Source of the DNA: an uncultured Oscillospiraceae bacterium | GTDB taxonomy: Bacteria > Bacillota > Clostridia > Oscillospirales > Acutalibacteraceae | Assembly: GCA_900543305.1 (NCBI GenBank) | Contig: UQQZ01000057.1 | Span: 1-14,916, forward strand | Reading direction: 5' to 3' | Length of the DNA: 14,916 nt | In this document: piece after piece, positions 1 to 7,563 of the stretch | Numbering within the stretch: position 1 is the first letter of the stretch | How the letters are laid out: each line of letters opens with the position of its first letter | The notes under the pieces: generated by a model | The model's database searches: none | Told to the model about the DNA's origin: nothing | What the model saw: only the letters and a program-made list of their open reading frames with translations | Translations under genes and position numbers: made by a program

Positions 1-161
1 GCTTCGCGCACCTCCTGGCCGCCATAACCCCAGATGGTGACGGTGGGAACGTCCGCGCTTGCGGCGCCCGTGGCCGGGGAAGTGCTGCCGCAGGCGGAAA
101 GGCTCAGCGCAAGAGCGCAGGCGGCGACGGCGCACAGCGCCTTCTGGATGAATCGATTCAT
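1..161 (-). CDS. solute-binding lipoprotein of an ABC transporter (N-terminus only, runs off the window)
   Basis: Only the first 53 codons are in the window; the rest lies beyond base 1. The start ATG at 161 has a GGGAGA ribosome site 7 bases upstream. The protein begins MNRFIQKAL, followed by a hydrophobic signal segment and a lipobox LSAC with the lipidated Cys at residue 24. A Gly/Ser/Thr/Ala-rich tether follows, then PTVTIWGYGG, which resembles the first strand of extracellular solute-binding proteins of family 1 (sugar type). It would sit on the outer face of the membrane and deliver substrate to a permease. Its N-terminus is unlike the two lipoproteins at 3808-5412 and 5849-7399. It follows a terminator-like structure, so it probably starts another transporter unit. 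The general class is fairly sure; the substrate is unknown. Confidence 0.75.
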   Translation of the reverse strand, partial: MNRFIQKALCAVAACALALSLSACGSTSPATGAASADVPTVTIWGYGGQEVRE

Positions 162-216
162 GAATGTTTCTCCCTTCCATATCTCCTATGAGATTACGAT
201 AAAATCCTTATTTATT

Positions 217-262
217 GCCGGGGCGGCTTTCCGCTCCGGCGGAAAACAGCCGAAGCTGTTTT
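217..262 (-). terminator. two adjacent hairpins after the ATPase gene; the first looks like an intrinsic terminator
   Basis: Read on the minus strand, the gene ending at 276 is followed by AAAACAGC-TTCG-GCTGTTTT (262-243), an 8-bp stem with a UUCG-type tetraloop whose 3' arm ends in four T. A second GC-rich stem follows (240-217: 10 bp with one G-U pair and a 4-base loop). The T-run is short and is part of the stem, so termination may be partial. The position between the ATPase gene and the next lipoprotein gene supports a transcription boundary. Confidence 0.55.
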
Positions 263-275
263 GCCCGGAAGTACT

Positions 276-1307
276 TCAGGCGCTGGCCTGTGCCGCGCCG
301 AACTGCTTGAAGCGCGTGAAGGAATAGTCCGCTGTCTGGCCGGGTATATATCCCAGTGCCTGTTCCTTGGGAATGAAAACCTTCAGCCGTGCGCCGTCTG
401 CGCGCACAAGGATGATCTGTGTGTAATGGCCCAGCGGCATCACGCTTTCAATACGCGCCATGCCCGCGCCGGAGGCCGAACGCAGAGCAATATCCTCCGG
501 GCGCACGGCGAGCACCGCGCCGCCTTCGGCCAAAAAGTTCATCTCGCCGATGAACCCCGCCACAAAGGTGTTGGCCGGGGCTTCGTACACCTCCTCCGGG
601 GTGCCCACCTGCTGGACGGTCCCGCCCTCTATCACCACCACCCGGTCCCCCAGGGTCATGGCTTCGGTCTGGTCATGGGTCACATAGAGAAAGGTGGCGT
701 CGATCTTCTGCCGGAGCTTGATCAGCTCCCCGCGCATCTGGTTGCGCAGCTTGGCGTCCAGGTTGGAGAGGGGCTCGTCCATCAGGAGCACCTTGGGTTC
801 CCGGACAATGGCCCGCCCAATGGCCACCCGCTGCCGCTGGCCTCCCGAAAGCTCCTTGGGCTTCCGTTCTAGCAGCTCTTCAATGTCTAGGATCCTGGTG
901 GCTTCCCGGACCTTTTTCTGGATCTCCCCCTTGGGCAGCTTCTGCATCCGCAGGGGGAAGGCCATATTTTCAAACACCGTCATGTGGGGATACAGGGCAT
1001 AGTTTTGGAACACCATGGCGATGCTCCGCCGCTGGGGCGGCGTCCCGCTGACAGGCGTCCCGTCCAGGTAGATCTCCCCTCCCGTCAGTTCTTCCAAACC
1101 TGCCACCATTCGCAGCAAGGTGGATTTCCCGCAGCCCGAGGGGCCCACCAGCACCACAAACTCCCGGTCCTGTACCTCTAAGGAAAAGTCCTGCACCGCC
1201 ACGACTCCCTCCTGGGTCAGCCGGGGGTCCGCCTCCTTCTGCCTCTTCCGGGTCCCCCGGGAGACAGGATACACTTTTCGCACATGCTCAAATCGAATGT
1301 TCGCCAT
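276..1307 (-). CDS. ugpC: ABC transporter ATP-binding protein, UgpC/MsmX (MalK) type
   Basis: This is the ATPase that powers carbohydrate-type ABC importers; in Firmicutes one such ATPase often serves several permease pairs. All catalytic motifs are present: Walker A GPSGCGKST (residues 55-63), Q-loop Gln101, signature LSGGQ (153-157), Walker B VLLMDEP (173-179) and switch His211. A short C-terminal TOBE-like part contains AVRPEDIAL. At 343 residues it is slightly shorter than the usual 360-370. Oddly, about 20 mostly charged residues (roughly 15-35, containing RGTRKRQKEAD) are inserted between the first strand (VRKVYPV) and VVAVQDFSL, where relatives have a short loop. No clear ribosome site precedes ATG 1307. 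The 90-base gap before it holds several small GC-rich hairpins, for example GCGGCG-GGAA-CGCCGC. It is the last complete gene of the minus-strand run. Confidence 0.9.
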   Translation of the reverse strand: MANIRFEHVRKVYPVSRGTRKRQKEADPRLTQEGVVAVQDFSLEVQDREFVVLVGPSGCGKSTLLRMVAGLEELTGGEIYLDGTPVSGTPPQRRSIAMVFQNYALYPHMTVFENMAFPLRMQKLPKGEIQKKVREATRILDIEELLERKPKELSGGQRQRVAIGRAIVREPKVLLMDEPLSNLDAKLRNQMRGELIKLRQKIDATFLYVTHDQTEAMTLGDRVVVIEGGTVQQVGTPEEVYEAPANTFVAGFIGEMNFLAEGGAVLAVRPEDIALRSASGAGMARIESVMPLGHYTQIILVRADGARLKVFIPKEQALGYIPGQTADYSFTRFKQFGAAQASA

Positions 1308-1397
1308 AACAGATCAGCTTTGGCTTTCGCCTGGCCCTTCCAGAAGGCCCGCGGCGTTCCCGCCGCACCGCAAGCTGGGGCGGATCTCCTTTCCCCT

Positions 1398-2033
1398 TTA
1401 TTGTTTCCCCTGTTTCCAGGGGGCGATGATCCTTCTCTCCACCGGGCCCCACAGGATCCGGCAGCTCACAAGCTGGAAAAGCCCCGCCGCTCCCGTGGGT
1501 AAAACCAGCAGCGAGTAAGGGAACAGCGTCCCCAAAAACACCAGTCCCGCCGCCCAAAGGGCCCCCAGGGCTAGGGCGGTTTTCGGTTCCGCCGCCAGCA
1601 GGAGCAGGCTGTTTTTCCAAAGCTTCCTCCAGGGCAGCTCCTGCACCGCCAGAAGGAAGAACCCTGCCGTTCCCCACGCCAGGGTCCCGAATGCCAGAAG
1701 CAGCCCCAGGCACCGCAGGGACAACAGGGAACACTGGGTCAGCTCCAGGCCCAGGAAAAGCAGCAGGAAATACCCGGCCCCCAAAGGGACCCCCTCCCGG
1801 AGGGACCCGGAAAAGCCCGTCTTCCACTCCGGCCACACCAGGACGTTTTTATCCCGGAGCAGCTTGCTGTACACCCGGTTCCCCGCCGCGATCCCCGCAG
1901 GCAGGGTCACCACCCCACATGCGGAAAGCAGTACCAGCAGCTGCACCTGGAACAGCTTCCGCCAGTGCCGCCCAAGCAAAAGGCCAAATTCCCTCCATTC
2001 CCCTGTTTCCTCCGGACGCTCCTTTCGTTCCAT
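1398..2033 (-). CDS. DUF624/YesL-like membrane protein
   Basis: This 211-residue protein has about five hydrophobic segments: residues about 30-50, 85-100, 105-130, 155-175 and 178-195. The N-terminal hydrophobic segment ending in VTLPAGIAAGNRVYSKLL, followed by a W..GF...LREG stretch, resembles the DUF624 (YesL) family. Members of that family typically sit beside sugar ABC transporter genes; their function is not established. ATG 2033 has a strong TAGGAGG site 5 bases upstream that overlaps the stop of the permease gene before it, so translation is probably coupled. The neighbours are the MalG-type permease upstream and the ATPase downstream. The family call is from pattern and context, and an unrelated accessory membrane protein is possible. 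Confidence 0.6.
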   Translation of the reverse strand: MERKERPEETGEWREFGLLLGRHWRKLFQVQLLVLLSACGVVTLPAGIAAGNRVYSKLLRDKNVLVWPEWKTGFSGSLREGVPLGAGYFLLLFLGLELTQCSLLSLRCLGLLLAFGTLAWGTAGFFLLAVQELPWRKLWKNSLLLLAAEPKTALALGALWAAGLVFLGTLFPYSLLVLPTGAAGLFQLVSCRILWGPVERRIIAPWKQGKQ

Positions 2034-2042
2034 TCCTGCCTC

Positions 2043-2915
2043 CTACAGCTTTAACTGGGACAAAGCGATCCCTTCCGTCAGATGTTCCTGCCCCAGAAGG
2101 AACACCAGCACCGCCGGGATCAGGTAAAAGACCGACACCGCGAAGAACATTCCCGGATCTCCGGACACCACCTCTCCCAGGTAGACGGACAGGGGGTTGT
2201 CATAGGTATTCTTCAGGAACACCACCGCCTGGTCGATGATGTTCCAGTTGTCCGCAAACAGCAGCACCAGCAGTGCCGCCAGCACCGAACTCAAGTTGGG
2301 CCGCACAATGTGCCAATAGGCGGAGAACAAGCCAGCCCCGTCCAGGGCGGCGGCTTCCAGGCACTCCTTGGGGAAGTTTTTCAGCTGCTGGCGGATCAGG
2401 AACACTCCCAGGGGGTGGAACATGGCAGGCAGAATAATGGCCAGATAGCTTTCCCGGATATTCAGCCACCCCGCCACAATGAAGTTGGGCACCAACAGCA
2501 GCTGGGTGGGCATGAGCATCACAATCACATACCCAAAGAAAATGGCTTCCTTATACTTCCAGCGGATCCGTTCCAGCCCGTAGGCCGCCAAAGGCGCCAA
2601 AACCACCTGCCCCAGGAGCACCGGCACCACCAAAAGCACCGAGTTCCAGAACATCCGCAGATACTCCGGGCTGTCCAAAAGCAGCTCTTTGTACTGGTCC
2701 AGGGTGGGCTCCTCGGGGATCAGGCCAAACCGCACAAAGTGGATGCCGCTGGAGAGAAAGTCGTTTGCATTGGATTCCGTGACTTCCGCCGTGTACCGGC
2801 TGGCGATCTCTTCCCCGCTCATAAAGGAGCTGGTCACGGTAAACAGCAGGGGAAAAACCGCCGCCAGCGCTGCCAGCGACACAAACACCACCGCAACCGG
2901 ATACCGTTTTTTCAC
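2043..2915 (-). CDS. ABC sugar-type permease, MalG (second permease) family
   Basis: This is an inner-membrane permease subunit, likely forming a heterodimer with the product of 2929-3783. I chose GTG 2915 as start because AAAGGGGG lies 7 bases upstream; an ATG 36 bases further up would overlap the preceding gene and lacks a site. From the GTG the protein has 290 residues and begins with VKKRYPV and the first membrane helix (AVVFVSLAALAAVFPLLF). The periplasmic loop is longer than usual, and about six helices are visible. The ATPase-coupling EAA motif is clear (EAAALDGAGLFSAYWHIVRP). The ribosome site overlaps the stop of the upstream permease, so the pair is translationally coupled. The substrate cannot be read from the sequence. 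Confidence 0.9.
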   Translation of the reverse strand: MKKRYPVAVVFVSLAALAAVFPLLFTVTSSFMSGEEIASRYTAEVTESNANDFLSSGIHFVRFGLIPEEPTLDQYKELLLDSPEYLRMFWNSVLLVVPVLLGQVVLAPLAAYGLERIRWKYKEAIFFGYVIVMLMPTQLLLVPNFIVAGWLNIRESYLAIILPAMFHPLGVFLIRQQLKNFPKECLEAAALDGAGLFSAYWHIVRPNLSSVLAALLVLLFADNWNIIDQAVVFLKNTYDNPLSVYLGEVVSGDPGMFFAVSVFYLIPAVLVFLLGQEHLTEGIALSQLKL

Positions 2916-2928
2916 ACTGCCACCCCCT

Positions 2929-3783
2929 TTACTGATAGGCGTCGGTGACACGCTTCTGGGCGTAGAACAGAACTAGCAGCACCAGGCCCATCACCAGGAA
3001 TAATATGTACGCCGCGCTGCATAGCTTCTGCATGTTCAGGGACAAAAACTGGTTGTTCATGTAGTGCTGGAGCATGTAGATGTCCGGGTCTGGATAGGGT
3101 CCGTAGAGCATGTACACCTCCTTGAACACTTTGAAAGAGTTAACTACGCTCATCAGCAACACCACGAAGGTGGTGGGCGACAAGTAGATCCAGGTAATGT
3201 GGCGAAACTGCTGCCACCCATTGGCCCCCTCCAGCCTGGCCTGCTCATAGTAGATCTCCGGGATCCAGTTGAGTCCCGACCAGAACAGCACGATGTTATA
3301 GCTCACGTTTTTCCACAGGAACACCGCCACCAAAATCCCCATGGACCACTGATTCTGGCTCACCCATTGGTGGGAAAGCCCCAGCTGGATCAGCCATTCA
3401 TTGACCAGGCCGTTGGAGTCAAAGAGCACTTTCCAGAAGTAGACGATGGTCCCCGAGGGGACTACCAGGGGCAGCAGGAGCACCATGGTGGCGGCCACCC
3501 GGCCCCGTTTCATCTTCTGCAGGCACAGGGACAGCACCAGGGCCAGGGCCATGCCCAGGGGGACGGAGATCACCATGAACACGGCGCTGTTGAAGGCCGC
3601 GCTCTGGAACAGGGAGTTTGTCAGGGTGTCGGAAAAGTTCTTCAGCCCCACAAACTCCTGGGACCCCATGTTGTCGATAAGGGCGTAGTACAGCGAGTAC
3701 CCAAAGGGCACCACGTAAAACACCAGCACCCCCAGCAGGCTGGGCAGCAAAAACAGCCAGTATGACGCGGTTTTCTTTTTCAT
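2929..3783 (-). CDS. ABC sugar-type permease, MalF/UgpA (first permease) family
   Basis: This inner-membrane subunit has 284 residues and six predicted helices. The N-terminus (SYWLFLLPSLLGVLVFYVVP) is typical of the MalF/UgpA group. An EAA-type coupling loop is present (EQARLEGANGWQQFRHITW); its first position is E-Q-A rather than E-A-A, a common variation. ATG 3783 has GGGGAGGT 7 bases upstream. It begins 24 bases after the end of the SBP1 reading frame and is followed at once by its partner permease, the usual binding protein - permease - permease order. Both permeases are intact although the lipoprotein directly upstream carries a stop codon. This suggests that the second lipoprotein, SBP2, still uses them. 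Confidence 0.9.
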   Translation of the reverse strand: MKKKTASYWLFLLPSLLGVLVFYVVPFGYSLYYALIDNMGSQEFVGLKNFSDTLTNSLFQSAAFNSAVFMVISVPLGMALALVLSLCLQKMKRGRVAATMVLLLPLVVPSGTIVYFWKVLFDSNGLVNEWLIQLGLSHQWVSQNQWSMGILVAVFLWKNVSYNIVLFWSGLNWIPEIYYEQARLEGANGWQQFRHITWIYLSPTTFVVLLMSVVNSFKVFKEVYMLYGPYPDPDIYMLQHYMNNQFLSLNMQKLCSAAYILFLVMGLVLLVLFYAQKRVTDAYQ

Positions 3784-3807
3784 CTTGGGGACCTCCCCGG
3801 TTTTCAG

Positions 3808-5412
3808 TTATTCGTTGAGCCAAATCTCCGCCCGGCCCTGGATTTTATCGGCGCACTCCTCGGCGGTGATCAATTCGTTTACATAGAACTCGTCTAAGTA
3901 CTCCTGCACGTCTACGTTGTAGGCATTGACGTTGACGGGATCACAGGTCAACATTTCATCCAGCTTCGCTAATAAGGACTCCGGGTCGATCCCCTTGTAA
4001 TTGCCCGGATATCCTATTATAGCGGACCCATAGGCATTCCCTGCGGCAATATATTCTACCATCTTCCGCTAATTTTCCCTGTTGAGAGGAAACCCCTGGG
4101 CCACATAAGGCCAGCGAAACCCTGTTAACTCATAAAAGGTAGGATCTTCCCGCGCGCTGAGACAATATTTGATAAATTCCCAGGCCAGATCCTTGTTCTG
4201 CAAGCTTTCGGGCATTGCAAAATCCTCGTAACTGCTAATGCCAAGTTTGCCATCTGAGCTGATAAGGGGATAGGGTTGGGTAAGGTAGGGAAGCGGGTCC
4301 TGTACGGTGTAAAACGTATATAACGATTCCGCGCTGGCTACAGCAAACCACTCTTTCGCTTTTCTCGTCACAAGGTCCTGCTGGGGAAAGCCCGCATCGA
4401 GACTCATGCTGACTTCCAAAGGTATCTTCCCAGTTTCCCGGTATTCCTCCCAATATCGTGCAAGGCCTGGAGATCCATAGCCATAGCCGATCAAGTCTTC
4501 GCTTAAGTCGGGCTCGTTGTTTCCCACGCCGTTTGTCCGCTCCAAAAAGTCCACAAATTTCGAGGACTGAAAGGAGCTGGTTGCCGAGGAAACATCGATG
4601 TAATCAACCTTTTCGGTGGAAAAGAGAGCGTCCTTTCCCGGCGAAGTGAAGAACAAGTTTAGATCGGGCTTGCTTTCCCTGGCCTGGTCGTACCAGTCCA
4701 GCAGTTGGGTGGAGCTTACCGCTTTCACGCCGGTCAGGTCGATCCCCACCTCTTCCATCAGGCGTTGGGAAAACATCACAGCGGGGAAAGAGAACGACAT
4801 GGGGATCGCAGTCATTTTCCCATCTATCTTACAGGCTTCCAGCACCGGCATATAGATTTCTGCCTCTTGGATGTCCGGATCTTTTTCCCAATAGGAGGCC
4901 ATATCAAAAAGGATGCCATTCCGGCTTAAAGAGGACATATCCAAAATATCGGAAACTCCGTAAAGAAGATAATCCGCCTCTCCGCTGGCCAACTCTGCCT
5001 GGGTATTGCCGCGAAACTGTTCCTTCGCCATCCTCCACTCTTCCTTGCTGGATAAGGACTGGCTGGCTGAGAGATGGTAGTCCACATGAATCTCTACCCC
5101 AGGATGGAGTCTTGTGAATTCCTCTATTAACAAATCTAACCTGTCGCTATAGTTGGTCATCTGCATATAGGATTTTATCACCAGCTCCCCCTGCAAATCA
5201 TCCTGGGGCACCGGAGTAAAAGCCGTCCCAGGCAGCGGCGTGGGATCGCCCAGGTAGTCCGGGTCGTTGGGGTCCGCGGTAGGCTGGACGCTTGCTGCGC
5301 TTTTCTGGTCTTCTACAGCTTGGCTGTATAGTTCGTCTTGCTCTGTTTGACACGCCCCCAAGACGATCAAGAGACAGCCGACGAGCAATAATGCCAAAAA
5401 CCTTTTCTTCAT
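3808..5412 (-). pseudogene. solute-binding lipoprotein SBP1, interrupted by an in-frame amber codon
   Basis: The frame runs 534 codons from ATG 5412 (GGAGG 9 bases upstream) with one internal TAG at 4071-4069, codon 448. The signal peptide has lipobox LGAC (Cys21). The next 16 residues are almost identical to those of SBP2. The body aligns end to end with SBP2, sharing for example TQLLDWYDQARE and GKMTAIP. At the stop, SBP1 reads N-R-E-N-TAG-R-K where SBP2 reads N-K-E-N-Y-R-K, so one base change (TAT to TAG) explains it. After the TAG the frame continues undisturbed for 86 residues with the conserved tail VDVQEYLDE and LITAEECA. Normal termination removes the C-terminal sixth, so the product is probably defective. 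An internal ATG at 4062 has no spaced ribosome site. Suppression, readthrough or a sequencing error are alternatives. SBP1 sits directly before the permeases. Confidence 0.8.
5296..5343 (-). repeat. 48-base near-identical block in the lipoprotein tether region (copy in SBP1)
   Basis: This stretch matches 7271-7318 at 47 of 48 positions. Both encode EQDELYSQAVEDQKSA, directly after the lipidated Cys. The flanking parts of the two genes are far less alike, so this is a local peak of conservation inside the tandem duplication. Confidence 0.85.
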
Positions 5413-5449
5413 TTCCGTCAGCCTCCGCTGCTTGTAATGACAGTGTTTC

Positions 5450-5477
5450 AGGGAGAGCGATTTCGGTCGCTCCCCCT
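5450..5477 (-). other. mRNA stem-loop between precursor A and SBP1
   Basis: On the minus strand an 11-bp stem with one mismatch closes a 6-base loop (arms 5477-5467 and 5460-5450). No T-run follows, so it is unlikely to be a simple terminator. It occupies the same place as the longer hairpin at 7429-7475 in the other module. A role in separating expression of peptide and lipoprotein by RNA stability or processing is inferred. Confidence 0.5.
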
Positions 5478-5525
5478 AAAACTCTCAGCTTTCTTTGCGA
5501 ACTAAACTATCATAATTGATTTCGG

Positions 5526-5723
5526 TTACCATTTATTTTGATTGTGAATATTGTTAGTCTGAATGTTAGTCGTTGTTACATATGGCCTGCCGTGTGCTTC
5601 TTCGGGGTACCAAGAACTGGTTTCCACGGCACAATGGGTCGCACAATCTCATACACATGAGCATAGATTAAGAAAGCAGTTTGCCTGCTGCGCAGCGGTA
5701 GATTTCCGCAGTTGCCGTTTCAT
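5526..5723 (-). pseudogene. Cys-rich RiPP precursor A, with an in-frame TGA in the core
   Basis: The ATG at 5723 follows a GGGAGGAAAGGAAG leader. The frame reads MKRQLRKST at its start, like precursor B (MKQQLRKST). It has Cys at 16, 21, 23, 27 and 31, and at codon 25 (5651-5649) a TGA. Ignoring that stop, the frame stays open to a TAA at 5526, giving 65 codons and keeping the C-terminal motif TSSWYPEEAH found in B as TSSWYPKEAH. The TGA falls where the C-x-C-x-C rhythm predicts Cys (TGT/TGC to TGA, one base), so a lost precursor is the simplest reading. Selenocysteine is a less likely alternative, and I could not recognise a SECIS hairpin at the usual distance. The neighbouring SBP1 also carries a stop, which favours decay. 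Family placement (Cys-rich CLI_3235-type peptides) follows from the maturation genes. Confidence 0.65.
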
Positions 5724-5785
5724 AGATTTTTCTTCCTTTCCTCCCAGCCTGGTGCCAAATGAGGCTTCCAATGCAGGGATAATGT
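5697..5785 (-). repeat. duplicated leader plus precursor start (copy A)
   Basis: This stretch aligns with 7714-7800 and covers the last roughly 60 bases of untranslated leader, the GGGAGGAAAGG ribosome region and the first codons of the precursor. The match GGCTGGGAGGAAAGGA is exact. Copy B has a perfect 6-bp hairpin (7766-7783) that is disrupted here. This marks the left end of a tandemly duplicated module. Confidence 0.7.
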
Positions 5786-5848
5786 TTATGGGGGCAAGGC
5801 TTCTGGCGCGTGCTTTCAGAGCTTGTCCCTATTTAGTGAGCGCCGCTT

Positions 5849-7399
5849 TTATTCGCTCAGCCACATATACGTCCTGTCCTGAATCTTCTTCGCGCACTCT
5901 TCGGCGGTGATCAGACCGTTTACGTAGTACTCGTCCAGGTATTCCTGCACGTCTACGTTGTAGGCACCGGCGTAGACCGTGTTCACTGAAAGCATAGCCT
6001 CCATCTCCTCTACTGTGGCGTCCGGGTCCAGGCCCGGGTAGCTTTGGGGGTATCCCATGCTATAGTCGGGATAGGTGCCGCCGGTAGAGACGTGTTCCGC
6101 CGCTTTCCGATAATTTTCCTTGTTGACGGGGATTCCGTAGGTGTAAAGCTCGGAGCCGCAAGTGGGTTCCTCCCGGGTGCTCAGGCAGTACTTGATGAAC
6201 TCCCACCCCAATTCCTTATCCTTCATGCTGGAAGGCATGGCGAAAACCTCCCAGGCATCCAGCACCAGCTTTCCCTCGGTGCTGGTCAGGGCGTAGGGAC
6301 GGGTCACACGCTCCAGGGGCTGCTGCAAGGTAAAGGAGGTGAGGAAAATTTCATGTTGCGGGACGCAGAACCACTCTCGGGCTTTTGTGGCGATATTGGT
6401 GAACTGATCGATATCTGTGTATACCAATTCTAAAGGTACCTCGCCGGTTTCCCAGTATTCCTCCCAATAGGGGGCAAAGCCTATATCCCCCATGGCCAGC
6501 TCATTTTCTCCCAAGTCCGGGTCCTCCGCATTGACCCCCTTGGTGCGTTCCAGGAATTCCACAAATTCGGGGGAATCGAAATCGCAGGTCTCATTGGCCA
6601 GGTCGATGTAGTCCGGCCGCTCGTAGGCAAACAGGGTGTCCTTGCTCCAGGAGGTAAAGATCAGGTTCAACTCCGGCTTTAGCTCCCGGGCTTGGTCGTA
6701 CCAGTCCAACAGCTGGGTCACACCCACTGTGTGCACGCCGGTCAAGTCGATGCCCGCATCATCGATGACGTGTTGGGAAAAGGTAACGGTAGGAAGCAGG
6801 AAAGCGTAGGGGATAGCGGTCATCTTTCCCTCTACCTGGAAGGCTTCAATCACCGGCATGAATAGGTCGTCCTCCTGGAGGTCCGGGTCGTTTTCCCAGA
6901 ATTCGCTCATGTCGGAAAGGGCTCCTACCTGGGAGAGAGGCGTCAGATCCAGCTCATCGGTAAAGTCGAAAATGAGGTAATCCGCCTCACCGCTGGCGAT
7001 CTCTGTCCGCAGCTGGGAGCGGAAGCTCTCCTGGTTCATGCGCTGCTCCGCGCTGGACAGACCGGACCACTGGGTGATGGAATAGTCCGCGTCGATAGTG
7101 ACGGTCACCCCGGGGTGCAGTTTCATAAACTCCATGGTCAGGGCAGTAATCTCGTACATACTTCGTTGCACACCAACGCGAATGGTGAGTTCTCCGGCAA
7201 GGCTATCCTCGCTCTGGGGCATTTCAGAGGCCTCCCCGTCACCGGGCTCTGCTGTGGGCGCCGCGCTTACTGCGCTTTTCTGGTCTTCTACAGCTTGACT
7301 GTATAGTTCGTCTTGCTCGCTTTGGCAGGCGGAAAAAATGAGTACTAATAATAATATTGCACAACCAAACCGTCTGATTAAATTATTTCTACCATCCAT
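5849..7399 (-). CDS. solute-binding lipoprotein SBP2 of an ABC importer (intact copy)
   Basis: This 516-residue extracellular binding protein resembles family 1 (sugar-type) binding proteins. I chose ATG 7399 because AGAAGGT lies 7 bases upstream and the signal peptide then starts correctly: charged MDGRNNLIRRF, a hydrophobic stretch, and lipobox FSAC with lipidated Cys25. A 16-residue tether almost identical to that of SBP1 follows. Shared internal blocks include ASGEADYL, KMTAIP and LLDWYDQARE. The C-terminal block VDVQEYLDEYYVN..LITAEECA matches the usual end of this family. The hydrophobic pocket residues cannot be assigned to a ligand. It lies between the two Cys-rich peptide genes, directly after precursor B and a strong hairpin. 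No permease directly follows, so it probably works with the pair at 2043-3783. A role in binding the modified peptide is a hypothesis; a glycan ligand is equally possible. Confidence 0.88.
   Translation of the reverse strand: MDGRNNLIRRFGCAILLLVLIFSACQSEQDELYSQAVEDQKSAVSAAPTAEPGDGEASEMPQSEDSLAGELTIRVGVQRSMYEITALTMEFMKLHPGVTVTIDADYSITQWSGLSSAEQRMNQESFRSQLRTEIASGEADYLIFDFTDELDLTPLSQVGALSDMSEFWENDPDLQEDDLFMPVIEAFQVEGKMTAIPYAFLLPTVTFSQHVIDDAGIDLTGVHTVGVTQLLDWYDQARELKPELNLIFTSWSKDTLFAYERPDYIDLANETCDFDSPEFVEFLERTKGVNAEDPDLGENELAMGDIGFAPYWEEYWETGEVPLELVYTDIDQFTNIATKAREWFCVPQHEIFLTSFTLQQPLERVTRPYALTSTEGKLVLDAWEVFAMPSSMKDKELGWEFIKYCLSTREEPTCGSELYTYGIPVNKENYRKAAEHVSTGGTYPDYSMGYPQSYPGLDPDATVEEMEAMLSVNTVYAGAYNVDVQEYLDEYYVNGLITAEECAKKIQDRTYMWLSE
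7271..7318 (-). repeat. 48-base near-identical block in the lipoprotein tether region (copy in SBP2)
   Basis: Partner of 5296-5343, with one mismatch in 48 bases. It encodes EQDELYSQAVEDQKSA right after the lipidated Cys. Confidence 0.85.
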
Positions 7400-7428
7400 G
7401 GGGATTACCTTCTTAATTTGAGTATATA

Positions 7429-7475
7429 GCACAAATGGTACGACCTCTCTCCATAGAAAGGCCATACCTTTGTGC
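7429..7475 (-). other. long mRNA stem-loop between precursor B and SBP2
   Basis: The two arms (7475-7455 and 7450-7429) form about 21 base pairs with one bulged base, a few G-U pairs and a 4-base loop. The outer 7 bp are GCACAAA/TTTGTGC. It lies about 30 bases before the SBP2 start and 88 bases after the precursor B stop, with no T-run behind it. Just upstream on the transcript is a second, near-palindromic AT-rich element (7501-7483, GGGC..GCCC) that contains TATAAT without a recognisable -35. Likely uses are to protect or process the precursor transcript, or to set the ratio of peptide to lipoprotein; this is inferred. Confidence 0.6.
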
Positions 7476-7563
7476 CACTTTAGGGCATAATATTATAGCC
7501 CTTTTTGAATGTCTCTCTGGTCAGCTTCTCCTTGCTATCTTGAAGAAGCTAGAACAGATTTTC

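Noticed and set aside
2082..3765. Long plus-strand open frames opposite the two permease genes
   Set aside because: Composition (His/Gln/Gly-rich) and exact opposition to well-supported permeases mark them as antisense shadows in GC-rich DNA; no ribosome sites.
3808..4062. Separate small gene of 84 codons starting at ATG 4062
   Set aside because: It is the in-frame C-terminus of SBP1 after the amber codon and has no spaced ribosome site.
5590..5650. SECIS element downstream of the TGA in precursor A
   Set aside because: A weak 7-bp pairing (TGCCGTG with CACGGCA) exists, but its distance and loop do not fit the usual bacterial element; not strong enough to call.
5563..5910. Plus-strand frame of 115 codons across the precursor A region
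   Set aside because: It overlaps precursor A and the end of SBP2 on the other strand, has no ribosome site, and the similarity to the other module is explained by the minus-strand peptide.
7483..7501. Promoter for SBP2 based on TATAAT
   Set aside because: The TATAAT is part of a near-palindrome and has no recognisable -35 at 16-18 bases.
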